From assembly GCA_003448675.1 (NCBI GenBank), contig DLXZ01000118.1, positions 1 to 27,187 of the forward strand: DNA of 27,187 nucleotides. Direction: 5' to 3'. This document shows positions 7,194 to 15,085 of the stretch, piece after piece. Under the pieces are notes generated by a model. It saw only the letters and a program-made list of their open reading frames with translations, did no database searches and was not told where the DNA came from. The translations under genes and the position numbers were made by a program. This DNA is from Porticoccaceae bacterium. GTDB lineage: Bacteria; Pseudomonadota; Gammaproteobacteria; Pseudomonadales; Porticoccaceae. The first letter of the stretch is position 1. Every line of letters starts with the position of its first letter.

Positions 7194-8591
7194 CTAGCGC
7201 TGAGGTCGCGCTTTCCAGAAATAGTTGTGGACTCCCTGACCGGTGTAAAAACGCCGGAAAGTCATTTCAAGTCGATTACCAATCTTTACTGCTCCCGGAT
7301 CGGCGTCGGTCAACTCACAGGCCAGTCGGCCACCTACGTCAAAATCCACCACCGTGGAAATCACCGGCGGCTGAAGACTATAAGCCAGGTGATCCAAGGT
7401 AAACGTGGTCACCTTGCAAGGCTCATCAGCAAAGCGCTCGGGCTTCATCGCATCCACCGAGCGGCATTTAACGCAAACTCGCTGTGGTGGCAGGTGCCCC
7501 TGGCCACAAGACTCACAGCGAGAACCGTAGAAACCGTACTTCCAGTGTTCGTGGCGCTTCATAATCGGCGCCGCGGGACGATCTGGGTCTGGCCGTCGGG
7601 GTGGCTCGAAGGGCAAAACGCCGCGCCATTTCAGATACGTATTGTAGGCCAACTCATTATTGGCCGAACCCAGCCAGTGCTGGACGGAACGACTCGGCCT
7701 GCCCGAGGCGATCTTATCGGTCACTTCCAGGACCACCGCATCACAACCGTCAGCGGTCGACAGCACCAGAATCTTGTCACCGGGCTGAGCCGTATCGAGG
7801 GTATTGGCGAGCACCAGACCCGCGTGGGCAACGCCACAACGACCCAGGTTCTCAGCCAGCATATCGGCCAGCTGCTCGGGTTTGAGGCCCAACGCCCTTG
7901 GTACACCCGCCACATCACGGCGGTTAGTGGCATCGAGGATCACCGTGGACAGATGCTCGGGGGCAACGCCGGCAGCACTCAGAGCCCGCTGGGCGGTATC
8001 AATGCTGACCGGACCCAGGATTTCGATACCAAAACGCTCCTCCCACTGGCGGGCAAACTGATCGCCAGGTAGGCGCCACACGTCAAGTAATTCCGTCGTG
8101 CTTGAGGCCTGACCCAGAATACGGGCGATGGCCTGATCCTCCGGGCCGGTAACAAAGGCAACGCCGCCGTCGCCACTGTCCCGCTCACGAGCGCCTCCCG
8201 GACCGCCAATGACCACATCACCCGCGCAAATCAGCGAAGTTTTTCCGGCTGCGCCCAAATCAGCCCCCAATAACAGGCCAGCCAAGCCCATACGGGTATT
8301 GCTACCCAATTCGAAGGAGCGCACCGATGCCGGTAAATCCAGCGCCGCCGAGATGGCCGCGGCATTGAGCTTTTCTGCATAGGGCGGGCTAGTGGTGGCG
8401 AATATCAGGCTGTCTATCCCCCCAGCCTGATCTCCAAGCGCCCGACTGGCTTCCCGGCTAGCCTCCACCGCCATAGACACCGCATCCTCATCGTAGCTGG
8501 CCACGGCCCGCTCACCGCGTCCACCGCCAATAGCCTTACGCGTGAGTCGGTAATAGGGCACGTAAGCCCCGTAACTAAGAATTCCTGACAC
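7194..8591 (-). CDS. KASIII/HMG-CoA-synthase-like domain fused to DUF35 Zn-ribbon/OB domain
   Basis: A 465-residue two-domain protein. Residues 1 to about 300 have a thiolase-superfamily layout like HMG-CoA synthase or FabH (IFATTSPP, FELGSNTRMGLAGLL, PGDKILVLSTADG). The residues aligning with the catalytic set look lost: T99 where the Cys should be, D220 for His, R251 for Asn, T67 for the HMGS Glu. Residues about 345-465 are DUF35: a zinc ribbon with C359, C362, C373 and C376, then an OB fold (VSTVVDF-like and MTFRRFYTGQG). DUF35 proteins bridge HMGS and thiolase in archaea and pair with Ltp-type aldolases in actinobacteria. Start is GTG with GGGGG 5 bases upstream. First gene of the operon with the thiolase. 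Probably a CoA-thioester-binding scaffold; its function is unproven. Confidence 0.82.
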   Translation of the reverse strand: MSGILSYGAYVPYYRLTRKAIGGGRGERAVASYDEDAVSMAVEASREASRALGDQAGGIDSLIFATTSPPYAEKLNAAAISAALDLPASVRSFELGSNTRMGLAGLLLGADLGAAGKTSLICAGDVVIGGPGGARERDSGDGGVAFVTGPEDQAIARILGQASSTTELLDVWRLPGDQFARQWEERFGIEILGPVSIDTAQRALSAAGVAPEHLSTVILDATNRRDVAGVPRALGLKPEQLADMLAENLGRCGVAHAGLVLANTLDTAQPGDKILVLSTADGCDAVVLEVTDKIASGRPSRSVQHWLGSANNELAYNTYLKWRGVLPFEPPRRPDPDRPAAPIMKRHEHWKYGFYGSRCESCGQGHLPPQRVCVKCRSVDAMKPERFADEPCKVTTFTLDHLAYSLQPPVISTVVDFDVGGRLACELTDADPGAVKIGNRLEMTFRRFYTGQGVHNYFWKARPQR

Positions 8592-8890
8592 ATTTACCCC
8601 CTAATATGAGAACTTTAAGTTTATCCGCAACTACAGGAACCAGTCTGCGGCATCAACCTCCACGATATCTGTAACAAAGGGATTTACGCTTTTAGGTTTA
8701 CCGGGGCTGTTTCCAACACAAACCCCATTCTTGCAGAAAGCACCTTTGCACTGGCAGGCTATCCTGCTAAATGACCCTGACACTGTCAATTACTGTTGGC
8801 GGCCAGCTGGTTCGGAAAACATTTGCTCAGCAAAGCGCATCCGTTAAACTGCGCTCAGTGAGTCTCTCGGTAAGCTTTTAGGTAAGGTGA
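8592..8890. other. Divergent promoter region between DUF35-fusion operon and gshA operon
   Basis: About 300 bases without a gene. It holds an 11-base perfect inverted repeat TGACACTGTCA (8778-8788), a 13-base inverted repeat TTTGCTCAGCAAA (8822-8834), and a candidate rightward promoter, listed separately. For the leftward operon the only promoter-like elements are TTGCGG and TATTAG 18 bases apart, very close to the GTG start, which is weak. No RNA gene is recognised. Confidence 0.5.
8822..8850 (+). promoter_or_regulatory. Candidate promoter of the gshA operon, with overlapping palindrome
   Basis: TTTGCT (8822-8827) and TAAACT (8845-8850) lie 17 bases apart, 40 bases before the first start codon. 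The -35 is one arm of the perfect inverted repeat TTTGCT-C-AGCAAA (8822-8834), so a repressor bound there would block RNA polymerase. Promoter and operator roles are both inferred. Confidence 0.42.
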
Positions 8891-9130
8891 ATGACACTAT
8901 TTATCGTTAAAGACGTCACGGGCAACCTGCTCGCCAAGGATATGTCCTGGACCCGCGACCCTAAAGCCGAGCTATTCAGTACACCACACAAGGATATCGC
9001 CCTAAACCAGTTACTTGAGCTCAACGCCCAGAATATACAGTTGCGCGCTCAGGTTCTCGCCTGCGAACAGGACGCCAAAAAACGACCTATCGTCGCTGAC
9101 GAGTCTGAGCTGGCCCAGGCCCAATCTTAG
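8891..9130 (+). CDS. Small conserved-looking protein upstream of gshA, unknown function
   Basis: A 79-residue protein beginning MTLFIVKDVTGNLLAKDMSW. I do not recognise a named family. It has no signal peptide, membrane segment or metal motif. A short beta-like N-terminus (FIVKDVTGNLL) is followed by DMSWTRDP and then a helix (about 36-60) with KDIALNQLLELNAQNIQLRAQVL that could form a short coiled coil; the tail is polar. It has one cysteine, C58. Translation is plausible, with ATG preceded by AGGTAAGG within 10 bases. It ends 15 bases before gshA and is almost certainly co-transcribed with it. Similar small proteins with an ALNQL-type helix may occur before gshA in related marine species, but that is from memory and unverified. 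Confidence 0.7.
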   Translation: MTLFIVKDVTGNLLAKDMSWTRDPKAELFSTPHKDIALNQLLELNAQNIQLRAQVLACEQDAKKRPIVADESELAQAQS

Positions 9131-9145
9131 ACAAAGGAACTCAAT

Positions 9146-10735
9146 TTGAGCTCGCTTAACAGGCGTCTGTCTTTACTGGCGAGACCCGGCCACCACGAAT
9201 CCCTGACCGGCATAAGACGTGGTATTGAAAAAGAAAGCCTGCGGGTAACACCCGAGGGGGAGCTCTCCCAACGCCCCCATCCTCGGGCGCTGGGCTCGAC
9301 ACTTACCCACCCCAACATCACCACGGATTTCTCCGAAGCGCTGCTGGAATTTATAACCCCTCCTCTGGGCTCCGTACCCGAGGTACTGCAAAGCCTGGAG
9401 GACATTCACCGCTTTACTTATAGCAACATCGGTGATGAATTACTCTGGGTAAATAGCATGCCCTGTGTTCTCGGTAGGGACGAAGACATCCCCCTGGCCG
9501 AATACGGCAGTTCCAATATCGGGCAGATGAAAAAAATTTACCGCCGGGGCCTGGGTAAGCGCTACGGGCGGCTGATGCAAACCATCGCCGGCATACACTA
9601 TAACTGGTCGTTACCGGACGCCTGCTGGGAACTGCTCAAAACCGATGTTTCTTACACAGGTACGCTGCAGGACTATAAAACAGAAGGTTACTTCGGCCTG
9701 ATTCGCAACTTTCGACGTCATTTCTGGCTGTTGCTCTATCTGTTTGGCGGCGCTCCCGCCGTGTGCAGGTCTTTTGTCGCGGGGCGCCAGCATCAACTCC
9801 AACCCTTTAATGGGGATAATCACAGTCTACACATGCCCCACGCCACGTCCTTGCGCATGGGCGATCTGGGCTACCAGAGCAAGGCCCAGGAAGCGCTGGT
9901 CGTATGCTACAACAGCCTGACCTCCTATATTGAAAACCTGCGCCAGGCCTTGACCGAGACCTATCCCCCCTACGAAAAAATCGGCATCCGCGACCCGAAT
10001 GGCAAATACCTGCAACTCAATACTCATCTACTGCAGATCGAAAATGAGTTTTACAGCACCATTCGACCCAAGCGCACCACCGAAAGTGGAGAGGCTCCGA
10101 TCCAGGCTCTCTGGCAGCGGGGGATTGAGTACATCGAAGTACGCTGCATTGATCTCAACCCCTACGCACCACTGGGCATCGACGCCGAGCAAATGTATTT
10201 TACAGAAGTGTTTTTACTGCATTGCCTGCTAAGCGAGAGCCCCGCCACGGATGACTTTGAATACCGGCAATTATTGGACAATCAGCACCGCACGGTTTAT
10301 CAGGGGCGGGATCCGGCCCTGGCCCTGTTAAGGGGAAATGACGAGATACCCCTCAGATCCTGGGCTGAACAGCTGTTCGGCGAACTGGAGGACATTGCCG
10401 ACCTGCTCGATATGAACATGAGTCACGGAGAGCATCGCAGAGCCATCGATCGGCTCAAAGTGCGGCTGGAAGACCCCCAGCAAACCCCAGCGGCGCGCCT
10501 GCTGGCGGAAATGGAAACCAGCGGCGCCACCTATTTTCAAACCGCTCTGGGCCACGCCCGGCAGCAGCGGGCATATTTTCTCGACAAGCCCCTCACACCT
10601 GCTCTTATTAGCGAGTTTCAACAGCTCGCGGAGCAATCCAGAATCAGGCAGGCCAATATCGAATCCATAGACAAAAGCAGTTTTGAAGAGTATCTGGCGA
10701 CATTCTACGCCCAGTACAACTTTCCCCTGAGCTGA
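9146..10735 (+). CDS. gshA: Glutamate-cysteine ligase, type 1
   Basis: First step of glutathione synthesis: joins the gamma-carboxyl of glutamate to cysteine using ATP. At 529 residues it is near the E. coli length (518). The proteobacterial GshA signature is clear: GIRRGIEKESLRVTPEGELS (about 22-41), HPNITTDFSEALLEFITPP, WVNSMPC, GLGKRYGRLMQTIAGIHYNWS, and YIEVRCIDLNPYAPLGID near 330. The start is a TTG, chosen because GGA of AAAGGAAC lies 7 bases upstream and the family N-terminus fits. The stop overlaps the acpH start by one base (TGATG), which implies translational coupling. It is second in the operon with the small ORF, acpH and dsbB, and a hairpin after dsbB closes the unit. Confidence 0.97.
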   Translation: MSSLNRRLSLLARPGHHESLTGIRRGIEKESLRVTPEGELSQRPHPRALGSTLTHPNITTDFSEALLEFITPPLGSVPEVLQSLEDIHRFTYSNIGDELLWVNSMPCVLGRDEDIPLAEYGSSNIGQMKKIYRRGLGKRYGRLMQTIAGIHYNWSLPDACWELLKTDVSYTGTLQDYKTEGYFGLIRNFRRHFWLLLYLFGGAPAVCRSFVAGRQHQLQPFNGDNHSLHMPHATSLRMGDLGYQSKAQEALVVCYNSLTSYIENLRQALTETYPPYEKIGIRDPNGKYLQLNTHLLQIENEFYSTIRPKRTTESGEAPIQALWQRGIEYIEVRCIDLNPYAPLGIDAEQMYFTEVFLLHCLLSESPATDDFEYRQLLDNQHRTVYQGRDPALALLRGNDEIPLRSWAEQLFGELEDIADLLDMNMSHGEHRRAIDRLKVRLEDPQQTPAARLLAEMETSGATYFQTALGHARQQRAYFLDKPLTPALISEFQQLAEQSRIRQANIESIDKSSFEEYLATFYAQYNFPLS

Positions 10736-11382
10736 TGAACTACCTCGCCCACCTCCTGCTGTCGGGGGATGACCCAGACTGCCAGGTGGGCGGCCTGCTT
10801 GGTGATTTCGTCAAAGGGCCGCTGCGGGGTGAGCTCCCCGCCCCCATTGAAGCGGGTATCCGGCTACACCGGGCCATCGACAGCCAGACCACCCAGATTC
10901 CCGCTATCCGTCGCCTCTACCCGCTATTTGAAAGGCCGTGGCGACGCTACGCCGGAATTATTATCGATATCGCCTTTGACCATTTTCTGGCCAAAAACTG
11001 GCAGCACTACCATCGGCTCCCACTCGACCATTTCTGTACCGACTTTTACCGCCACCTCGCCAGCCAGCAGGTATTATTGCCGCCCGGCGCCCTGCACTTC
11101 AGCAAGCGAGCCCCCGAAATCGGCTGGCTGGAAAGTTATGCCGACGCTACGGTGATGGCCACCGTACTTCAGCGAGTCGGCTCACGACTGAGCAAGCCTG
11201 TTGAGCTGGGCCGCAGCTGGCAGTATGTAGAAGTACATCAAGCTTGTTTCGCGCGCGCTTTTGCAGAGACAATGACAGAATTGAACCGTCTAGCGGCGTG
11301 TTTTCTGACACGGGAAAACCTACCCCTGAGCTACGCCCAGAGCAAAGATTTTGAAACCGCTAAAAAAGGAAAGATAGCGTGA
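10735..11382 (+). CDS. acpH: ACP phosphodiesterase (AcpH type)
   Basis: Removes the 4'-phosphopantetheine arm from holo-acyl carrier protein, giving apo-ACP. The protein has 215 residues (E. coli AcpH is 193). It begins MNYLAHLLLSGDD like the family (MNFLAHLHLA). Other matches are GGLLGDFVKGPL (19-30), GIRLHRAIDSQT, where the HD-like histidine and aspartate bind metal, and DIAFDHFLAKNW. The C-terminal tail is longer than in E. coli. The ATG overlaps the gshA stop, and its own TGA overlaps the GTG start of dsbB (GTGA), so three genes are translationally coupled. Why ACP turnover is grouped with thiol genes is unclear; any shared tie to cysteine-derived cofactors is inference. Confidence 0.9.
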   Translation: MNYLAHLLLSGDDPDCQVGGLLGDFVKGPLRGELPAPIEAGIRLHRAIDSQTTQIPAIRRLYPLFERPWRRYAGIIIDIAFDHFLAKNWQHYHRLPLDHFCTDFYRHLASQQVLLPPGALHFSKRAPEIGWLESYADATVMATVLQRVGSRLSKPVELGRSWQYVEVHQACFARAFAETMTELNRLAACFLTRENLPLSYAQSKDFETAKKGKIA

Positions 11383-11882
11383 ACATGCCCCAGCCCCGAA
11401 CCGTAAACCTGCTAATTTTCCTCGCCACCCTGGGCCTAATGGCGGTGGCGCTGTTTATGCAATACGTTTGGGAGCTGACGCCCTGCTACCTGTGTATTGT
11501 GCAACGGGTGTTCGTCACCCTCACAGGGCTGATAGCCCTGGCGGCCTTTATCCACAACCCCGGCGTTAGAGGTGTCCGTATTTATGGGGGGGCGACCTGC
11601 GTCAGCGCCCTTGCCGGTGCGGGTTTTTCCATCCGGCAACTGTGGCTCCAGAGCCTGCCGGAGGATTTGGTGCCCGCCTGTGGACCACCCGCAGATTACC
11701 TGTTCGACGCCCTGCCGCTGATGGAAGTCATCCCGATGCTGCTCCGAGGTGATGGCAACTGCGCCGAGGTCCAATGGTCGCTATTTAGTATCAGCATACC
11801 GGGTTATACACTGATCGCCTTTGCTGGGCTGGCGCTGCTGGGTGGCTACCAGGTACTGCGCCTCAAACACACAGGCCCCTGA
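11379..11882 (+). CDS. dsbB: Disulfide bond formation protein B
   Basis: Inner-membrane quinone reductase that reoxidises DsbA, so disulfides can form in the periplasm. It has 167 residues and four predicted membrane helices (about 9-29, 41-58, 67-86, 142-162). The first redox pair is C36-C39 in TPCYLC and the second is C101 and C128 in the periplasmic loop (VPACGPPAD and DGNCAEVQW), matching DsbB architecture. Residues CIVQRV supply the arginine near the quinone site. The GTG at 11379 is preferred to ATG at 11385, because AAGGA lies 9 bases from the GTG. It is last in the operon with gshA and acpH. No dsbA is in the window. An extra C74 lies in helix 3. Confidence 0.93.
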   Translation: MNMPQPRTVNLLIFLATLGLMAVALFMQYVWELTPCYLCIVQRVFVTLTGLIALAAFIHNPGVRGVRIYGGATCVSALAGAGFSIRQLWLQSLPEDLVPACGPPADYLFDALPLMEVIPMLLRGDGNCAEVQWSLFSISIPGYTLIAFAGLALLGGYQVLRLKHTGP

Positions 11883-11893
11883 AACGGGGCCTG
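11872..11893 (+). terminator. Hairpin at the end of the gshA-acpH-dsbB operon
   Basis: CAGGCCCC (11872-11879) pairs perfectly with GGGGCCTG (11886-11893); the dsbB stop codon lies in the 6-base loop. No T-run follows, so it may stabilise the 3' end or act with Rho. Confidence 0.5.
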
Positions 11894-11945
11894 GTAACAA
11901 TCGTCTAGGCAGTCACGCACAAAAATTATCGCGCCACCTGGTGCT

Positions 11946-12704
11946 TTATTCTGCTCCGCTTTCACCGCCCGCATCTTCGGCTTCGCTGGAAAGAGCAGCC
12001 TTAAGCAGCTCAACCTCGAAAATCAGGGTCTGGTTAGGGCCAATAGCGCCACCGGTACCGCCTGGACCATAAGCCAGGTCCGAGGGAATATAGAGTTCCC
12101 ATTTAGCGCCTTCAGGCATCAGTTGCAAGGCCTCGGTCCAGCCGGGGATAACCTGAGTAACGCCGAACTCCGCCGGCACGCCCCGCTTGTAGGAACTGTC
12201 AAACTCAGTGCCGTCAATCAGTGTGCCTCGGTAATGAACCCTGACAGTGTCTTCCAGCATCGGCTTGGGGCCGTCACCGGCTTCTATCACTTTGTAGAGC
12301 AAACCACTCTCCAGCGCCACAACACCCTCGGAGCCGGCTTTTTCAGCCAGAAAGGCCTCGCCCTCCTTCTGGTTGGCCTCGGCCAGCTTTTTAGCTTCCG
12401 CTTCCTGCTTGGCGGCGATATTGGCCTGGAAGGATTCGATCGTTGTTCTAACTTCCTCTTCACTCAGGCGCGGCTCGGCTCCGGAAAATGCATCAGAGAT
12501 CCCCATCGTGAAGGTGTCCATATCCAGCTCAAAGTCATCACTGGAAATTTGCGAGCCGATGTTCATGCCCATGATGTAGCTGACTTTTTGCTCGTCGGTT
12601 TCCAAAGTCGCGGGGGTTGCGGTCGGGGCCTCGGCTGATTCCTTACAACCGGCCAGAACCAGGCCCGCGAAAATGATCGTTAGCGAAAGTCGATTGGTCT
12701 TCAT
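11946..12704 (-). CDS. FKBP-type peptidyl-prolyl isomerase lipoprotein
   Basis: A lipoprotein that catalyses proline cis-trans isomerisation in the cell envelope, of the Mip/FkpA type. The 252 residues start with a signal peptide and a lipobox LAGC; C20 would carry the lipid. Residues after it are acidic, without Asp at +2, so outer-membrane sorting is expected. The dimerisation helix region (about 38-125, SYIMGMNIGSQISSDD, then an Ala/Glu/Lys-rich helix) precedes the FKBP core at about 143-235 with VRVHYRGTLIDGTEFDSSY, VIPGWTEALQLMPEGAKWEL and YIPSDLAYGPGG. An acidic tail ends the protein. ATG is preceded by AGGGA at about 7 bases. It is convergent with dsbB, another envelope folding factor. 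Confidence 0.93.
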   Translation of the reverse strand: MKTNRLSLTIIFAGLVLAGCKESAEAPTATPATLETDEQKVSYIMGMNIGSQISSDDFELDMDTFTMGISDAFSGAEPRLSEEEVRTTIESFQANIAAKQEAEAKKLAEANQKEGEAFLAEKAGSEGVVALESGLLYKVIEAGDGPKPMLEDTVRVHYRGTLIDGTEFDSSYKRGVPAEFGVTQVIPGWTEALQLMPEGAKWELYIPSDLAYGPGGTGGAIGPNQTLIFEVELLKAALSSEAEDAGGESGAE

Positions 12705-12819
12705 AAATTATCCCTGGTGATATAGCCAAAAAGCCTTCCATCGGTAAATCTATTATTACCGAGGGGCAAAAGAGCGCGAGATGTTAGCCGGTATTTTGTG
12801 TCAATACAAAGCACATCGA

Positions 12820-12884
12820 CCCGGTACTGAATACCTGCACGGGCATTGCAGCGCCTCGAAGCGCCTCGATTTGAAAGTACCGGG
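12820..12884. repeat. 9-bp inverted repeat enclosing a 10-bp tandem repeat
   Basis: CCCGGTACT (12820-12828) and AGTACCGGG (12876-12884) are exact reverse complements 47 bases apart. Between them, GCGCCTCGA occurs twice, 10 bases apart (12851 and 12861), and GGGCAT occurs twice (12841 and 12883). The element sits just past the trmB stop, before the FKBP gene, and could be a 3' structure or the remnant of a small repeat element. Confidence 0.4.
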
Positions 12885-12896
12885 CATGCTTGGGCT

Positions 12897-13628
12897 TTAG
12901 GCATCACTCCGCGGGGAAACGCGCCGATATAGAAGATCCCAGACACCGTGCCCCAAACCCAGGCCGCGGCGTTCGAATTTGGTTTCCGGGCGATAATCGG
13001 GACGCGCACTGTAAAAACCCGACTCAGTCGTATTTTCCAGTCCCGGTATACTTTCCAACACCTCAACCATATGTTCAGCGTAGGCTTGCCAGTCCGTGGC
13101 CAGGTGCAGCACGCCCCCCATGGCCAGCTTACTTTCCAGTTTTTCAATTAAAGGCGTTTGCACCAATCGACGCTTATGATGTTTTTTTTTATGCCAGGGG
13201 TCTGGAAAATAGATTTGCACCCGCGCGAGGCTTTGAGCAGGAATACAGTCATCAAGCACGTCTACCGCATCCGCCAGATAAACCCGCAGATTACCGACAT
13301 CCTCCTCGGCAGCGGCAGACAACAGGCGGCCCACCCCCGGGGGGTAAACCTCAACGCCGATAAAATTCTTGTCGGGTTCGGCAATGGCCATTTGCAATAG
13401 CGAGGCGCCCATACCAAAGCCAATTTCCAGCACCAGGGGCGCCTGGCGCCCAAAAACCTTTGGCCATGACGCCGGCTGGCCATCAAAAAGGCTCAGGCCA
13501 TAGCGGGGCCAGTGCGCTTCCAGGGCTTTTATCTGGCCCTCAGTCATGCGGCCCGTGCGCACCACATAACTGCGCACGGATTTCTTTTTGTACTCCGGGG
13601 CGAAGTTTCTTCGGATTAACTGAGACAT
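12897..13628 (-). CDS. trmB: tRNA (guanine-N7)-methyltransferase
   Basis: Methylates G46 in the tRNA variable loop to m7G using S-adenosylmethionine. The 243 residues match the E. coli length closely (239). The N-terminus carries the family motif RSYVVRTGRMT (19-29). The SAM-binding site is VLEIGFGMG at 66-74, followed by IGVEVYPPGVG. The signature FPDPWHKKKHHKRR lies at 141-154 and gives the basic tRNA-contacting patch. FERRGLGLGHGVWDLLY forms the C-terminal signature. The start ATG agrees with the family N-terminus (MSQLIRR). It lies 32 bases downstream of a DUF423 membrane protein gene and the two are probably co-transcribed; no functional link is known. Confidence 0.96.
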   Translation of the reverse strand: MSQLIRRNFAPEYKKKSVRSYVVRTGRMTEGQIKALEAHWPRYGLSLFDGQPASWPKVFGRQAPLVLEIGFGMGASLLQMAIAEPDKNFIGVEVYPPGVGRLLSAAAEEDVGNLRVYLADAVDVLDDCIPAQSLARVQIYFPDPWHKKKHHKRRLVQTPLIEKLESKLAMGGVLHLATDWQAYAEHMVEVLESIPGLENTTESGFYSARPDYRPETKFERRGLGLGHGVWDLLYRRVSPRSDA

Positions 13629-13660
13629 AACGGACTAAACGGATCCACTACTCAGGGGCT

Positions 13661-14095
13661 TTATTTTTCTACGGCTTTATCACGGGGCCATTGGCGTATC
13701 AGGGCCACGACCAGAGTCACCCAGCCAACCAGGAACAGACCGCCACCCAGCGGCGCCGTCCACATCAACCAGCCTCGTGGCGCTAGAACCAGCAAATATA
13801 AACTACCGGAGAAAAGCAACGCGCCAGCGATAAAAAGCCAGCCGGCCATGAGCGCCCAGCGATAACCTCGGTAACCGGACCCAACAAACCCTGAAATCAC
13901 CATGGCGATAAAAGCCGCCATTACATGAAACATGTGGTAGCGCACACCGGTTTGCCAGGTTGGCAGCTGTTCGGCGCTGGCGTAGTGCTGGAGCCCATGG
14001 GCGGCAAAAGAGCCGAGGGCTACGGCCAGAAAGCCATTAAGCGCCGCAACCACCCCCAGCAAAATAATCGGCCTGGACAAGCTTGTTGAATTCAA
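13661..14095 (-). CDS. DUF423 family membrane protein
   Basis: A 144-residue inner-membrane protein of the DUF423 (YgdD-like) family, whose biochemical role is unknown. Four hydrophobic helices are visible at about 10-30, 52-70, 80-103 and 112-134. Diagnostic segments are ALGSFAAHGL (26-35) and QTGVRYHMFHVMA (48-60). The start is a TTG, selected because GAGGGG lies about 8 bases upstream and no ATG is near. It is upstream of trmB in the same direction, and an intrinsic terminator from the rpoH side separates it from rpoH, so it likely has its own promoter in the 14096-14149 region, where I could not pick a confident match. Confidence 0.88.
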   Translation of the reverse strand: MNSTSLSRPIILLGVVAALNGFLAVALGSFAAHGLQHYASAEQLPTWQTGVRYHMFHVMAAFIAMVISGFVGSGYRGYRWALMAGWLFIAGALLFSGSLYLLVLAPRGWLMWTAPLGGGLFLVGWVTLVVALIRQWPRDKAVEK

Positions 14096-14149
14096 AAATT
14101 ATTCCCCTCGGCAATTATCAACATCGAAATAGTCTGAAATCACAGGAAT

Positions 14150-14178
14150 AAAAAAGCCGCGGCTGGCGCGGCTTTTTT
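14150..14178 (-). terminator. Intrinsic terminator of rpoH
   Basis: GCCGCG (14156-14161), loop GCTGG, CGCGGC (14167-14172), flanked by AAAAAA and TTTTTT. On the minus strand the hairpin is followed by six U residues, 29 bases past the rpoH stop. The symmetry allows function on both strands. Confidence 0.92.
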
Positions 14179-14206
14179 ATTCACACAGGAGCTTTATCAG
14201 CTTCTG

Positions 14207-15070
14207 TCATCCATCTCTGGTGTCAAGCACCGCTCGCACTTTTTTCATAGCGGCCTGTTCCAGTTGCCGGATTCTTTCCGCCGACACGGAATACTTGGCT
14301 GCCAAATCATGAAGCGTTGCCTTGTCTTCGCTCAACCAGCGCTGTTGAATGATATCCTGGCTACGCTCGTCCAGCCCGGACAAGGCCCCGGCCAGGCGTC
14401 TATGGCTGTCGGACTGCCACTCGGCATCTTCAAGAATCAGGGCTGGGTCCGCACCGCGATCTTCCAGGTATTGGGCCGGCGCCTGATAGGCTTCATCCTC
14501 ATCATCATCAAGCCCGCCATCAAAGGCAGCGTCCCGCGCCGCCAGGCGGTTTTCCATTTCCCGCACATGACCGACCTCGACGCCGAGGTCCTTGGCGATG
14601 GCGCTGGCTTCTTCATCGGTCAGCCAGGCCAGACGCTTTTTGGCGCTGCGCAGATTAAAAAACAGTTTCCGCTGGGCCTTGGTGGTCGCAACCTTGACAA
14701 TACGCCAGTTGCGCAGGACGTATTCATGAATTTCGGCCTTGATCCAGTGCACGGCAAAGGACACCAGGCGTACCCCTTTTTCAGGGTTGAAACGCCTGAC
14801 CGCTTTCATCAAGCCGACATTGCCTTCCTGGATCAAGTCCGCCAGCGGCAAACCATAGCCGTTGTAGGAGCGGGCGATATGCACCACAAAGCGCAGATGC
14901 GCCAGAACCAGCTGCCGCGCACTTTCCAGGTCATTGTCGTAATACAGACGCTCGGCCAGGGATTTTTCTTCCTCGGCGGAGAGCACGGCAATGGAATTGG
15001 CGCCTTGTACATAGGCCGCCACGTTGCCGCCCGGCGCCATCCACTGTAATGATTGCAGATCTTTGTTCAT
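14207..15070 (-). CDS. rpoH: Heat-shock sigma factor RpoH (sigma32)
   Basis: Directs RNA polymerase to heat-shock promoters. The 287 residues match E. coli (284). Region 2 includes [30 protein letters not shown] (80-94) and the DNA-contacting [20 protein letters not shown]. The RpoH box QRKLFFNLR (133-141), which distinguishes this subfamily, is followed by KKRLAWL. Region 4.2 with the helix-turn-helix is [20 protein letters not shown] (253-272). An acidic insert DDDEDEAYQ (188-196) precedes region 3/4. ATG has GAGGGG 5 bases upstream. It follows ftsX with its own promoter region of about 180 bases, containing candidate sigma70 and sigmaE promoters and a leader hairpin. Confidence 0.98.
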   Translation of the reverse strand: MNKDLQSLQWMAPGGNVAAYVQGANSIAVLSAEEEKSLAERLYYDNDLESARQLVLAHLRFVVHIARSYNGYGLPLADLIQEGNVGLMKAVRRFNPEKGVRLVSFAVHWIKAEIHEYVLRNWRIVKVATTKAQRKLFFNLRSAKKRLAWLTDEEASAIAKDLGVEVGHVREMENRLAARDAAFDGGLDDDEDEAYQAPAQYLEDRGADPALILEDAEWQSDSHRRLAGALSGLDERSQDIIQQRWLSEDKATLHDLAAKYSVSAERIRQLEQAAMKKVRAVLDTRDG

Positions 15071-15085
15071 CTTTACCCCTCGGGA

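Noticed and set aside
12721..12800. TTGACA on the minus strand upstream of the FKBP gene as a promoter
   Set aside because: No acceptable -10 lies 16-18 bases downstream.
14264..15049. 261-codon open frame opposite rpoH
   Set aside because: It lies wholly within rpoH on the other strand, with unlikely composition and no Shine-Dalgarno.
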